Source of the DNA: Microbacterium ginsengiterrae
GTDB taxonomy: Bacteria > Actinomycetota > Actinomycetes > Actinomycetales > Microbacteriaceae
Reading direction: 5' to 3'
Length of the DNA: 64,000 bases
Assembly: GCF_014205075.1 (NCBI RefSeq)
Contig: NZ_JACHMU010000001.1
Coordinates: forward strand, 434,001 to 498,000
The notes below the pieces were generated by a model that saw only the letters and a program-made list of their open reading frames with translations, did not search any database and was not told the DNA's origin. The stretch's first letter is position 1. Each line of letters starts with the position of its first letter. Below are positions 1-8,546 of the stretch, in pieces. Position numbers and translations under genes: made by a program.

Positions 1-307
1 GCTGCAGGGCGCGAACGACCTCGGTCTCGACTTCTGCGCCGGTGCCCGCGGCATGCGAGCGGATGAGGCTCGCCTGCAACTGACGACGCCGCTCCGGCGC
101 GATGAAGGTCGTCGCGAGGGCGCCGAATCCGGTCGAGACTCCGTAGTGCGGATTCTCGTCGGCCGCGAGCGCGTCGATGATCGCGCGGGATTCCTGGATG
201 CGCGCGCGGGCGCCGTCGGCGAGTGCGACGGGTGCGCCGTCTCTGGCCACGGCGACGACCTGGGCCGGGGTGAGGACGGCGTCTCCGATGCGGATGGGGT
301 GGGGCAT
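1..307 (-). CDS. hutH: Histidine ammonia-lyase, N-terminal part (cut by window edge)
   Basis: Only the first 102 codons lie in the window, reading leftwards from the ATG at 307. The translation begins MPHPIRIGDAVLTPAQVV and carries the YGVSTGFG block typical of the lyase family N-terminus. Histidine ammonia-lyase deaminates histidine to trans-urocanate, the first step of histidine use, through an MIO cofactor formed from an Ala-Ser-Gly triad that would lie beyond the edge. The IclR regulator at 360 is divergent, which suggests local control of the hut genes (inference). Confidence 0.9.
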   Translation of the reverse strand, partial: MPHPIRIGDAVLTPAQVVAVARDGAPVALADGARARIQESRAIIDALAADENPHYGVSTGFGALATTFIAPERRRQLQASLIRSHAAGTGAEVETEVVRALQ

Positions 308-359
308 GCCTCGATTCCACACCAGCCCGATGGCGCCCGGCAGGCGCCCGTGACATCCT

Positions 360-1133
360 GTGTCTGTGATCCCAGACAATCGAGGGTGCGGCCCGCAGGT
401 CCCAGCGGCGGACCAGACCCTCCGGATCCTGCGGCACATGGCAGCCCGCCCCGCCCCGGTGGCGGCATCCGCCATCGCCCGCGAGCTCCACCTCCCGCGC
501 TCGACCGTGCATCACCTGTTGAACACGCTCGCCGCGCACGGTTTCGTGCTGCACCTCCTCGAGGAGCGCAGATGGGCACTGGGAACCACGGCTTCCGAGC
601 TCGCCGGCGGTTTCGCCCGACAGCAGCCGCTGGCGAGGCTCGGGCGCCCCCTGGTCGCCGCTCTCGCCGACCGACTCGGCGAGAGCACGCACCTCGGAGT
701 TCTCAGCGGAGCCGACGTCATCTACATCGTCGAGGAACGCGCGCCCCGACGACCGGCACTCGTGACCGACGTCGGCGTCCGACTGCCCGCGCATCTCACC
801 GCGACGGGTCGCGCCATGCTCGCCGCCCTGCCTGCCGAGCAGGTGCGCGCGCTCTACCCGGACGTCGCCGCCTTCTCGACGCGGACCGGCCGCGGCCCCC
901 GCACACCCCGCGAGCTGCGCGAGCTGCTGCGCGGCATCCGGGTCGCAGGTCACGCCTCGGAGGACGGAGAGGTGACCGACGGCACGCGGTCGGTCGGAGC
1001 GGCGGTCCTCGACGCGTCCGGCTGGCCGATCGCCGGCATCGCGACCACCTGGTCGAGCGACGGACCGGAGCCTCCTGACGCCGCGGCCGCTGTCGTCCAG
1101 GCCGCGGAGGAACTGCGTCGGCGCCTTCGCTGA
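360..1133 (+). CDS. IclR-family transcriptional regulator, probable hut regulator
   Basis: 257 residues from a GTG start at 360. Residues about 15-75 form the winged helix-turn-helix (LPRSTVHHLLNTLAAHGF is the recognition region), followed by the IclR effector-binding domain to the C-terminus. This is the normal length for the family. It is divergent from hutH across a gap of 52 bases, so it probably controls histidine degradation, but the effector cannot be read from the sequence. No clear Shine-Dalgarno sequence precedes the GTG; a start a few codons downstream cannot be excluded. Confidence 0.85.
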   Translation: MSVIPDNRGCGPQVPAADQTLRILRHMAARPAPVAASAIARELHLPRSTVHHLLNTLAAHGFVLHLLEERRWALGTTASELAGGFARQQPLARLGRPLVAALADRLGESTHLGVLSGADVIYIVEERAPRRPALVTDVGVRLPAHLTATGRAMLAALPAEQVRALYPDVAAFSTRTGRGPRTPRELRELLRGIRVAGHASEDGEVTDGTRSVGAAVLDASGWPIAGIATTWSSDGPEPPDAAAAVVQAAEELRRRLR

Positions 1134-1164
1134 CAGGACCGACCACACACGGAGGCATAAGAAA

Positions 1165-1199
1165 AGGGGAGCCGCAGGTCACGCCCCTGCGACTCCCCT
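1165..1199. terminator. Hairpin between iclR and the small basic gene
   Basis: An imperfect hairpin with arms AGGGGAG-C-CGCAGG and CCTGCG-A-CTCCCCT, preceded by AAAA on the + strand. It sits between two convergent genes and could end transcription from both sides. Confidence 0.65.
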
Positions 1200-1228
1200 G
1201 GCCCTCGGGAACCGGGCCCTTCGTCGTG

Positions 1229-1363
1229 TCAGCCTGACGCGCCCTTGCGTGGCTTGATGAAGGGCACCGGCCCCTGCTTCGCGCGCTTCGCCGCTCGTTT
1301 CTCCTTGAGCGTGAGCTGCGGCGTCTTCTTCCCGGCCTTCGCCGTCGGCGTCTTGCCTGCCAT
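1229..1363 (-). CDS. Small lysine/arginine-rich protein, 44 aa
   Basis: A short gene with ATG at 1363, preceded by an AGGGGAAG ribosome binding site, and TGA at 1229-1231. The translation (MAGKTPTAKAGKKTPQLTLK and onward) is strongly basic, with Lys/Arg in about every third position and a PFIKPRKG tail. No domain is recognised. Its good ribosome binding site, convergent terminator and ordered composition argue that it is real. A nucleic-acid or ribosome-associated role would fit the charge but is only a guess. Confidence 0.6.
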   Translation of the reverse strand: MAGKTPTAKAGKKTPQLTLKEKRAAKRAKQGPVPFIKPRKGASG

Positions 1364-1493
1364 CGTTACTCGCTTCCCCTTTCCTTCCGGTTGGCGGTGT
1401 GATCATGACCATAGCCGGTTCCTGGGGGAAGTCAAATTTCCCGGTGAGCGGCAAAAAAAGCACCCCTCGGGCTGCCGGTCGCCACCCGGCCGC

Positions 1494-1499
1494 TACGCT
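1494..1499 (+). promoter_or_regulatory. -10-like hexamer of a leaderless start
   Basis: TACGCT ends exactly 6 nt before the GTG at 1506, the spacing expected when transcription starts on the start codon itself. No Shine-Dalgarno sequence is present. Confidence 0.45.
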
Positions 1500-1505
1500 C
1501 GAAGA

Positions 1506-2426
1506 GTGCTCGATACTCTCACCGGATTCGCCGTGGTGGGGCTCGCGATCGCCGTCGGGTACATCATCGGCAGGATCGACCTGCTCGGCCCGCACGCCCG
1601 CCACGTCCTCGGGCGTCTGACGTTCTTCGTCCTCTCTCCGTTCCTGCTGTTCGTCGTCCTCGCGCAGGCGGACACGAGGGTGCTGTTCTCCTCGTTGCTT
1701 CCCGTCTCGGCGATCGCCGCCCTCGCCGTCATCGCGGTGCACGCCGTCGTCGCCAGGTTGCTGTGGCGGCGAGGCGTGGGCGAGACCGTCATCGGCGCTC
1801 TCTCGGCGGGGCAGGTGAACTCGAACAACATCGGCATCCCCCTCTCGCTGTATCTCCTCGGAAGTGCCGCGTACCCGGCCCCGGTGATCCTCATGCAGCT
1901 TCTCGTGTTCACGCCCGTGTCGTTGGCGATCCTGGACACGGTCACCAGCGGCCGGACATCGATGTGGCGCACATTCGTGCGGACGGCGAGGAACCCGATC
2001 ATCGTCGGCTCCGTGCTCGGAACGCTCGTGTCCGTGCTCGGCATCGACCTTCCTCCCCTGGTCATCGAGCCGACCACGCTGATCGCCAACGCCTGTGTCC
2101 CCGTGCTGCTGATCAGCTACGGCATCTCCCTGGTCGGTCAGCGCGTCCTCGGCACCGCAGGCCACCGCAGGGACGTCCTGCTCGCGAGCACGCTGAAGCT
2201 GCTGGCGATGCCCGTCGTCGCCTGGGTCGTCGCGCAGTTCGCCTTCGGTCTGCCCGCGCGAGAGGTGCTCATCGTCGTCGTCCTCGCCGCGCTCCCGACG
2301 GCGCAGAACGTCTTCAACTACTCGCAGCGCTACGACATCGGCGAGTCGATATCGCGGGACACCGTGTTCATCACGACGATCGGCTGCATACCCGTTCTCC
2401 TGACGGCGACACTGCTCCTGGGGTGA
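1506..2426 (+). CDS. AEC-family (auxin efflux carrier-like) transporter
   Basis: 306 residues from GTG at 1506. The reading frame is open further upstream, but that part is not membrane-like, and a -10-like hexamer lies 6 nt before this GTG. The protein has about ten hydrophobic helices in two bundles, with the conserved Asn-Asn stretch (GQVNSNNIGIPLSLYLLG) near residue 105 and a second crossover region near PTAQNVFNYSQRY. Family members export or exchange carboxylates such as malate; the substrate here is unknown. Confidence 0.85.
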   Translation: MLDTLTGFAVVGLAIAVGYIIGRIDLLGPHARHVLGRLTFFVLSPFLLFVVLAQADTRVLFSSLLPVSAIAALAVIAVHAVVARLLWRRGVGETVIGALSAGQVNSNNIGIPLSLYLLGSAAYPAPVILMQLLVFTPVSLAILDTVTSGRTSMWRTFVRTARNPIIVGSVLGTLVSVLGIDLPPLVIEPTTLIANACVPVLLISYGISLVGQRVLGTAGHRRDVLLASTLKLLAMPVVAWVVAQFAFGLPAREVLIVVVLAALPTAQNVFNYSQRYDIGESISRDTVFITTIGCIPVLLTATLLLG

Positions 2427-2441
2427 GAGCCGCCGGTCTGG

Positions 2442-2447
2442 CAGAGT
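2442..2447 (+). promoter_or_regulatory. -10-like hexamer of a leaderless start
   Basis: CAGAGT lies 6 nt before the ATG at 2454. No ribosome binding site is seen, which fits leaderless transcription. Confidence 0.35.
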
Positions 2448-2453
2448 GTGTGC

Positions 2454-3338
2454 ATGAGCGGCCTGCGCATCCTGCATCTGAGTGACACCCACTTCTCCGA
2501 GGACGGCGGACGCCACTACGGGGTCGTCGACACGGCAGAGCACCTGAGACGGGCGCTCGCGCACGTCGGACACCTGCTCTTCGATCTCGTCGTGGTCTCC
2601 GGTGACGTCGCGGAGGACGGATCGGAGGAGGCCTATCGTCGTATCCGCGCACAGCTCGAACCGTGGGCGCAGGCACGCGGAGCGCGGATCGTGTTCGCGA
2701 TGGGCAATCACGACCGTCGCGAGGCGTTCCGCGCCGTGTTCGGCGGCGGACAGCCGGATGCCGAAGAGCAGGAGCTGTCAGGGAGCGCGGCGGACCGACC
2801 GGTGGCGTCCGTCGTCACGCAGGACGGGTGGCGCATCGTCGTGCTCGACAGTTCGGTGCCGGGAGTCGGCTACGGCGATCTCGAGGACGAGCAGAAGCAG
2901 TTCCTGCGCGACATCCTGCAGCACCCGGCCGAACACGGCACCGTCGTCGTCGTGCATCACCCGCCGATACCCGCACAGACCGACCTCCTGCAGGCGCTGG
3001 CGCTGGATGCGGCCGACGGTGAGCAGCTCGTCGACCTCGTGCAGGGCACGGACGTGCGCGTCATCCTCAGCGGCCACTACCACCTGCCGGTCACGGAGTT
3101 CGTCCGCGGGGTCCCGATCACCGTCGCCCCCGGCGTCACCAACCTCTCCGTCGCCTTCGGCGATCCCGCCGAGGAGTCGGCGGTGAACGGATTCGGCGGG
3201 TCGGTCGTGACGATCGACGACGGACGCGTGCGCGTCGTGCCGTTCATGCAGCGGCTGACGCCCGACGATCTCGTGTTCCACTTCGACGCGCAGGTCGTCG
3301 GGGAGATCATCGCGGATGCCGGTCAGCCGCAGGCCTGA
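2454..3338 (+). CDS. Calcineurin-like metallophosphoesterase (CpdA/GpdQ type)
   Basis: 294 residues. All the binuclear-metal motifs are visible in order: LSDTHF (DxH) near residue 10, SGDVAEDG (GD) near 50, GNHD near 85, VVHHPPI near 165 and SGHYH near 205. The order and length match class III cyclic-nucleotide phosphodiesterases and glycerophosphodiesterases of the CpdA/GpdQ group. It lacks a signal peptide, so it should act in the cytoplasm. The exact substrate (cAMP or another phosphodiester) cannot be read from sequence. The ATG at 2454 is preferred over GTG 2448 because the family starts just before LRILHLSDTHF. Confidence 0.88.
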   Translation: MSGLRILHLSDTHFSEDGGRHYGVVDTAEHLRRALAHVGHLLFDLVVVSGDVAEDGSEEAYRRIRAQLEPWAQARGARIVFAMGNHDRREAFRAVFGGGQPDAEEQELSGSAADRPVASVVTQDGWRIVVLDSSVPGVGYGDLEDEQKQFLRDILQHPAEHGTVVVVHHPPIPAQTDLLQALALDAADGEQLVDLVQGTDVRVILSGHYHLPVTEFVRGVPITVAPGVTNLSVAFGDPAEESAVNGFGGSVVTIDDGRVRVVPFMQRLTPDDLVFHFDAQVVGEIIADAGQPQA

Positions 3339-3363
3339 TCCGCCGGCACCGCTCAGGGAGGTC

Positions 3364-3389
3364 GCGGCGCACCCCGTGGGCTGCGCCGC
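3364..3389. terminator. Convergent hairpin
   Basis: An eight-base stem GCGGCGCA / TGCGCCGC, with a further CCC/GGG pairing in the loop, sits between the phosphoesterase and the YhgE operon, which converge here. Confidence 0.6.
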
Positions 3390-3394
3390 GCGCC

Positions 3395-5569
3395 TCACAT
3401 GAGCTTGGTCGACTGCAGCATCTGCTCCATCTTCTCGTTGGCCCCGATGAGCGGCTTGCGGAGCACGAGGCCCAGCAGCAGCATCGGCACCAGGAACACG
3501 AGCAGCCACCCCAGCGAGACCCAGTAGTCGGCGTGGTAGATGCCGGCCAGCGCCGCCCGGAACGCGTCCATGGCGTGCGTCGCCGGCAGGAACGGACTGA
3601 CGTTCTGGAACCACGTCGGAAGCAGCGAGAGCGGATACGCGCCGCCCGCACCGGCCACCTGGATGACGAGCAGGAAGACCGCGAGTGCCTTGCCCGCATC
3701 GCTGAACGACACCACCAGCGTGTAGATGATGAACGTGAACACCAGTGATGTCATCCATCCGCTGAGCATGAACAGCAGCGGATGGACGGGGTCGAGCCCG
3801 ACCAGGAGGATGTTGCCGAGGAACACCAGCGTGCTCTGCGCGAGGCCCAGCAGGGCGAAGATCGCGTAGCGACCGAGGAACTGCTGGTCCAGCGTCAGTC
3901 GAGGACCGCCGCTGAACGCCCGGTTCGGCGGATCGACCCGCAAGGTCACGGAGATGAGCAGCGCCCCCACCCACAACGACAGCACGGTGTACAGCGGAGC
4001 CATCCCCGCTCCGAAGCTGACGACCGGGTAGACCGCGATCCGCTCCACACCGATGGGCTGTGCGAGAGCCTTGGCGAGGATGGCGGGGTTGGACCCGATG
4101 ATCTTGCCGACCTGGCTGAGATCGCCGGAGTCGATGGCCGACGACAGCATCTGCTCGACGCGGTCGACATCGTCGGCGGCCGCGCTGAGCGCATCGGCGA
4201 GTTCGCCGTTGTCCTGCGCCGCGTTCTGCAGAAGGGAGATCACGCCGTCGGTGGCGCCGGAGACCCCCGACACCTCGCCGGCGATTCCGCCCAGCGTGTT
4301 ACCCGCCGCGGTGAGGGTGGCCGCGAGCTGGTCGAGGACGGGCTTCAGGTCGTTCGCGTAGACCCCGTTCGCGTTCGCGAGAGCCGACTGGGCACCCTGG
4401 ATCCGCTCGTCGATCTGACCGCGGAACCGCTGCGCGTCGTCGTTGCCCGCGGCGATGTCCGATGCGACCTGGTCCAGTCGGGACTGCAGCGCCTGTTCCT
4501 GAGCGATCGCGGCGTCGAGGCCGGCGATGAGGGCGTCGAACGCCTCCTGCTCCTCCTCGGGAACGTTCGGTCCGAGGTCTTCGATGAGTCGGTCGCGCAG
4601 CGCCTCGTGCTTCGCGATGAGGTCGGCGAGGTCGCCGCCCATCTGGTTGATCATCGACACGCTCGCCGCGGCGTCATCGTTCACGGTCGAGAAGATCCGG
4701 TCGACCTGCGACTGGAACCGTCCGAGTTCATCGCTGCTGGCCGCGAATGCCGCCGTCAGCGACTGCGCGGCAGCCTCGATCGCGTTCTCCGCATCCAGGG
4801 CGGCGGCGATGCCCTCCTGTGCCTTGCCAGAGGCGGCGGTGAACTCCGACTCGACGGTGCCGAGAAGGCCGGACGCGCCCTCGACCAGGGGCATGCTCGC
4901 CTCGATCAGGGAGGTGAACATCGTCGCGGTCCCGGCGGCCGATCGCAGCTGCGCTCCGACCTGGCTGACCTGCGCTTCGATGCGGACGAACGCCGCCTCG
5001 GATTCCGCGTCGCTCAACGAATCGGCGAGCGACTCCACGAGGCTGAGGGCGATGTTGCTGAGCTCCTGCGTGAACTCGGCGTTGATCTTCGCCGACAGGT
5101 CGTCGGCGCCCTCGCTGGTGATCAGCGGAGCCAACGGGTTGGACTTGTCGTTGGTGTAGTACTCGATCTGCGTGCGCTGGGACCCCGCCGTGTAGAAGGT
5201 GAGCATCCGCTCGCTGAAGTCCTTCGGCAGGACCATCGCTGCGTAGTACTCCCCTGACTCGGTGCCGGCGATCGCCTCCTCCTTGGAGGTGATGATCCAG
5301 TCGAGCTGGTCGTTCGCCCGGAGCGCGGACTCCACCGTGTTGCCGATGTTGACGTGCAGCGGGATGAGCGGGCTCGTGTAGCCCTCATCCACACTCGCCA
5401 CCGCGACCTTCAGGTTCTTGGTGTTGTCGAACGGCTCCCAGCTGCCGATCACGTTGAACCAGGTGAACGCGGAGGGGATCACGACGAGTCCGCACAGGAC
5501 GATGATCGCCATCACATTGCTGGTCGCGCGGCGCAGATCGCTGCGGAACAGCTCCCAGATGCCCTTCAT
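3395..5569 (-). CDS. YhgE/Pip-family membrane protein, downstream copy
   Basis: 724 residues with the typical layout: one transmembrane helix at about 20-40, a Pip domain entering FNVIGSWEPFDNTKNLKVAV, a long extracytoplasmic alanine-rich coiled-coil region (about 170-500), and a C-terminal ABC2-type bundle of about five helices. The family includes phage infection protein Pip and YueB of Bacillus, parts of or partners to export systems. It overlaps the next gene upstream by 4 bases (ATGA), so the two are co-translated. Both copies keep the FDNTKNL signature, which suggests duplication. Its transported material is unknown. Confidence 0.85.
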   Translation of the reverse strand: MKGIWELFRSDLRRATSNVMAIIVLCGLVVIPSAFTWFNVIGSWEPFDNTKNLKVAVASVDEGYTSPLIPLHVNIGNTVESALRANDQLDWIITSKEEAIAGTESGEYYAAMVLPKDFSERMLTFYTAGSQRTQIEYYTNDKSNPLAPLITSEGADDLSAKINAEFTQELSNIALSLVESLADSLSDAESEAAFVRIEAQVSQVGAQLRSAAGTATMFTSLIEASMPLVEGASGLLGTVESEFTAASGKAQEGIAAALDAENAIEAAAQSLTAAFAASSDELGRFQSQVDRIFSTVNDDAAASVSMINQMGGDLADLIAKHEALRDRLIEDLGPNVPEEEQEAFDALIAGLDAAIAQEQALQSRLDQVASDIAAGNDDAQRFRGQIDERIQGAQSALANANGVYANDLKPVLDQLAATLTAAGNTLGGIAGEVSGVSGATDGVISLLQNAAQDNGELADALSAAADDVDRVEQMLSSAIDSGDLSQVGKIIGSNPAILAKALAQPIGVERIAVYPVVSFGAGMAPLYTVLSLWVGALLISVTLRVDPPNRAFSGGPRLTLDQQFLGRYAIFALLGLAQSTLVFLGNILLVGLDPVHPLLFMLSGWMTSLVFTFIIYTLVVSFSDAGKALAVFLLVIQVAGAGGAYPLSLLPTWFQNVSPFLPATHAMDAFRAALAGIYHADYWVSLGWLLVFLVPMLLLGLVLRKPLIGANEKMEQMLQSTKLM

Positions 5570-7737
5570 CGACGCGCCTCCAGTTCTGCCAGTTCACGGC
5601 GCAGTTCTGCTTCGGGCATCTTGCCCACCTCCGTCGACAGCCGCAGGCTGTAGCGGATGTACTCCAGTGTCACCAGGGCGGCGAACACGATCACCAGCCA
5701 GAGGATCCAGAAACCGACGAACGTGATCTTGTCGTCGGAGAAGATCATCGCCAGCACCGCGAGAACGACGATGCCGAGCAGACCGACCGAGACCACTGCA
5801 GCGCGCACCTTCTTGTACGAACGCGCGAACGGAAGGGCCCGCTTGGCCAACCGGTCCTGGTAGCTCGCGCGGTTCGCCAACGCCCGCAGCAGGTGGTTGA
5901 GGCGGTACCCCTCGCCCGAGGGTGCCCCGTCTTCGGTGGTGAACAGTTCCGTCGCGCCGACCTGTCGCGTGAACAGTCGGGTGAGGTTACTGACGTGGCG
6001 TCGGAGGACGAGCCCCAGGAAGAAGGCGAGGGCGACGAACAGCAGCAGCGTCCCCATGTATCGCCAGTACGCCAGCCCGGCGAACCCGCTGATGACCTCG
6101 CGCATGGCATCGATGCCGTACGTGAACGGGAAGAATGGGTACAGCGACTGGAAGAACTCCGGCATGAGCTGGATCGGATAGATGCCGGACGCACCGGGGA
6201 TCTGCATGATCACGAGGATCACGACGAGCCCCTTGCCGATGTAGCCGAAGGCGACCGAGAGCGCGTAGATGATGCTGAGGTAGCTCAGCCCGATCAGGAC
6301 GGGTGTGATGACGAACGCGAACGCGTTGACGTGTTGGACCCCGATGAGCAGGTTGCCGACGCTCAGCGTGATCGCCTGCATGATCGCGATGGAGGCGAAC
6401 AGCAGCCATCGACCGAGGTAGCTCTGCCGCTCCGTCAGGTCGGGGATCTCATCGCGGTCCACCTCGATCTTGAGGATCACGACGAGCACGAACGCGCCGA
6501 TCCACAGCGACAGGTTGATGAACAGCGCGGCCATGAGAGACCCGTAGTCATTGGTCTTGAAGATGGTGTGCTGTTTCACCTCCACCGGTGTGGACATGAA
6601 CTGCGCGATCTCCTCGGGGTTCAGCGTCGTGACCGCCTCGAGCTCCTGCCACAGCGCCGCTCCCCCGAGGGCGCGGAGGTCGGAGACGGCGAGTCCCATG
6701 TCCGCTTCCACCGCGGCGAGGTCGGCGTCGAGGCTGCCGAGGGCAGCCGAGGTCTTCTCGAGCTGTGCGTCGAGACCGGAGAGCAGCGTCTCGGCCTCGT
6801 TCAGCATGGCGCGCTGTGCGTCGACGGCTGCGGCGAGTGACGTGGTCGCCGATCCGACGCGGCCGACGGCGGCGATCGCGGCCGCGGTGCCCTCGGCGAC
6901 GCCGGCTGAACCGATCACGTTCCCGGTCGCCGTCTCACCGGCGAGGCGGAGCAGTTCGTCCTGAGCGCGCTCGGCGAGTCCGTGCGCGTCGTCCAGAGTG
7001 CCCTGTGCGCCGCCGAGCGCGGCGTCGATGTCGGAGAGGACGACGGTGTTCGAGCTCAGCCCGTCCCGAGTGGCGGCGATTCCGCTCTGCAGATCCCCGA
7101 GGTGCGCCCGGGTCTGGGCGATGACGCCGGCCGCCTCCTGCAGGTCGGAGATGATCTTGGCCTCGGTGTCCAGGAGGTCCTGCTCGGCGGTCTCGGCACC
7201 GGACTTGATCGCGGTGGCGACGGCATCGGCGACCTGCTCGGTGAACGCGTCGGTCATCTGGGTCTGAACGGTGGTCGCGCCGGTGTCGGTGATCTCCGGT
7301 GCGACGCCGTTCAGCTTCTCGTTGACGTAGTACTGCAGCTTCGGCTGCGTGAAATCACCCGTCGTGAGGCTCAGCAGATCGGAGGTGAATGTGGTGGGAA
7401 CGACGAACGCGGCGTAGCTGTCGCCACTCTTGACGGACTCCATGGCCTCTTCCTCGGAGAGGAAGTGCCAGCCGAGATCGTGATTGTCCTTGAGCTGCGC
7501 GACCAACTGGTCTCCGACATTCACCTCTCCGGTGAACGACGTTGACCCTCCCTCGTCGAGGTTGACGACGGCGATGCTGAGGTTCTTCGTGTTGTCGAAG
7601 GGGTCCCAGAACGCCACGATGTTGAGCCACGCGTACAGCGACGGCGTGATGAGAGCGCCGCCGATGATGACCCATGCCAGTGGCACTCGGCCCAGACGTT
7701 TGAGATCGCGAATGAAAACACGCCAGACGTTGCGCAT
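5566..7737 (-). CDS. YhgE/Pip-family membrane protein, first gene of the pair
   Basis: 723 residues, same architecture as the downstream copy: N-terminal helix, WDPFDNTKNLSIAVVNLDEG, a coiled-coil extracytoplasmic region, then ABC2-type helices. A distinct C-terminal extension of roughly 130 residues follows the last family helix and adds two more membrane segments and a charged Glu/Arg tail. A GAGGGG ribosome binding site precedes the ATG at 7737. The pair may form a heteromeric complex. A link to the orphan WXG100 protein at 48.4 kb is possible, because YueB belongs to a type VII system, but nothing in this window shows it. Confidence 0.85.
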   Translation of the reverse strand: MRNVWRVFIRDLKRLGRVPLAWVIIGGALITPSLYAWLNIVAFWDPFDNTKNLSIAVVNLDEGGSTSFTGEVNVGDQLVAQLKDNHDLGWHFLSEEEAMESVKSGDSYAAFVVPTTFTSDLLSLTTGDFTQPKLQYYVNEKLNGVAPEITDTGATTVQTQMTDAFTEQVADAVATAIKSGAETAEQDLLDTEAKIISDLQEAAGVIAQTRAHLGDLQSGIAATRDGLSSNTVVLSDIDAALGGAQGTLDDAHGLAERAQDELLRLAGETATGNVIGSAGVAEGTAAAIAAVGRVGSATTSLAAAVDAQRAMLNEAETLLSGLDAQLEKTSAALGSLDADLAAVEADMGLAVSDLRALGGAALWQELEAVTTLNPEEIAQFMSTPVEVKQHTIFKTNDYGSLMAALFINLSLWIGAFVLVVILKIEVDRDEIPDLTERQSYLGRWLLFASIAIMQAITLSVGNLLIGVQHVNAFAFVITPVLIGLSYLSIIYALSVAFGYIGKGLVVILVIMQIPGASGIYPIQLMPEFFQSLYPFFPFTYGIDAMREVISGFAGLAYWRYMGTLLLFVALAFFLGLVLRRHVSNLTRLFTRQVGATELFTTEDGAPSGEGYRLNHLLRALANRASYQDRLAKRALPFARSYKKVRAAVVSVGLLGIVVLAVLAMIFSDDKITFVGFWILWLVIVFAALVTLEYIRYSLRLSTEVGKMPEAELRRELAELEARR

Positions 7738-7870
7738 ACCGTTGCCCCTCGCGGCTCATGTTCTATGCCGCACCTTTCGAGTGCGACGGTTATCGGGCGC
7801 ACGTGCGCGTCCTGTGCCAACCATATCGGTTCGCGATGCCGCGCCCGTATCACGAACTGGCGCGGATTGC

Positions 7871-7910
7871 ACGGAGAAGGCCCCGGGCGGATGCCCGGGG
7901 CCTTCTCCGT
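7871..7910. terminator. Perfect 18-bp hairpin between divergent genes
   Basis: The arms ACGGAGAAGGCCCCGGGC and its exact complement are separated by a 4-base loop. It lies upstream of both flanking genes, so it ends neither of them, and it has no T-run. It looks like the terminator of a gene no longer present and may mark the left edge of the lower-GC block. Confidence 0.55.
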
Positions 7911-7912
7911 GG

Positions 7913-8374
7913 ATGGTGGACCTCCTGCACGCTTATTCCAAACACGTGCGAAACGCGCCCGATCCGCGAGCGCTCGCCGACAAGGCGCGCCGCTCACGTC
8001 GTCCGGCAGCCGGCACGCAGTGCGTAAAGAAGCGCGCCAAGCGACTCCGACCAGACGAAGTCCAGGAGCTCATCGCGCACTACCGGGAGAACGGCAGTGT
8101 GACGGCCGCCGCGAAGGCCCTCAGCATCACTCGTCAGACCGCAGGTGCGTATCTTTCGGAAGCGGGAATCGCGACGGTGCATCGCATGAGCGACGCGGAT
8201 GTCACCGAAGCTGTCTCGGCATACGAGGAAGGGCAGTCCGCCGCACGAATCGGGCGCCGACTCGGCTTCGACCCGCAGACCGTGCTCACGGCACTTCGAA
8301 GGGCCAGCGTCGCGATTAGACCGTCATCAGTTTCGCGAGCACGGGGTGAGCAGGACACCCGGACCACGACGTGA
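7913..8374 (+). CDS. Double helix-turn-helix protein, resembles the C-terminus of serine recombinases
   Basis: 153 residues if translation starts at ATG 7913, which abuts the hairpin at 7871-7910. Two Hin/resolvase-type helix-turn-helix units follow one another: one from RLRPDEVQELIAHYRENG to LSEAGI, and one from MSDADVTEAVSAYEEGQ to LRRASVAIR. Stand-alone proteins of this kind, and the tails of large serine recombinases, are common near actinobacterial mobile regions. No catalytic serine domain is present, so this is either a small DNA-binding protein or a 5'-truncated recombinase. The first 40 residues look non-conserved. Start uncertain. Confidence 0.6.
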   Translation: MVDLLHAYSKHVRNAPDPRALADKARRSRRPAAGTQCVKKRAKRLRPDEVQELIAHYRENGSVTAAAKALSITRQTAGAYLSEAGIATVHRMSDADVTEAVSAYEEGQSAARIGRRLGFDPQTVLTALRRASVAIRPSSVSRARGEQDTRTTT

Positions 8375-8502
8375 ATCGTTCTCCTGCCCTTCGGGAGGCA
8401 CCTAAGGACCAGCCGATTCACTTACTCGATGAGCTCACGACCAGAAGAAACCTGACGCTGCGTCCCAGTCCCAAGGCCCGAAACCAGAACCATTGTGGTC
8501 AG

Positions 8503-8546
8503 GTGAGCGAGATGATCCCCCACGCATTGCGAGCGACCTCGCTCAC
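8503..8546 (-). terminator. Inverted repeat at the end of the sugar operon
   Basis: GTGAGCGAG and CTCGCTCAC are separated by 26 bases, with a second short hairpin GAGCGA-CC-TCGCTC inside. It overlaps the last codon of the operon and may act as a terminator, although no T-run follows. The rest of 8375-8502 holds nothing recognisable. Confidence 0.35.

Noticed and set aside
8400..8407. ACCTAAGG shared with the tRNA-Ala 3' half (16874-16881) as an att repeat
   Set aside because: Only 8 bases, which is not above chance for this length of search; kept only as a hint in the island finding.
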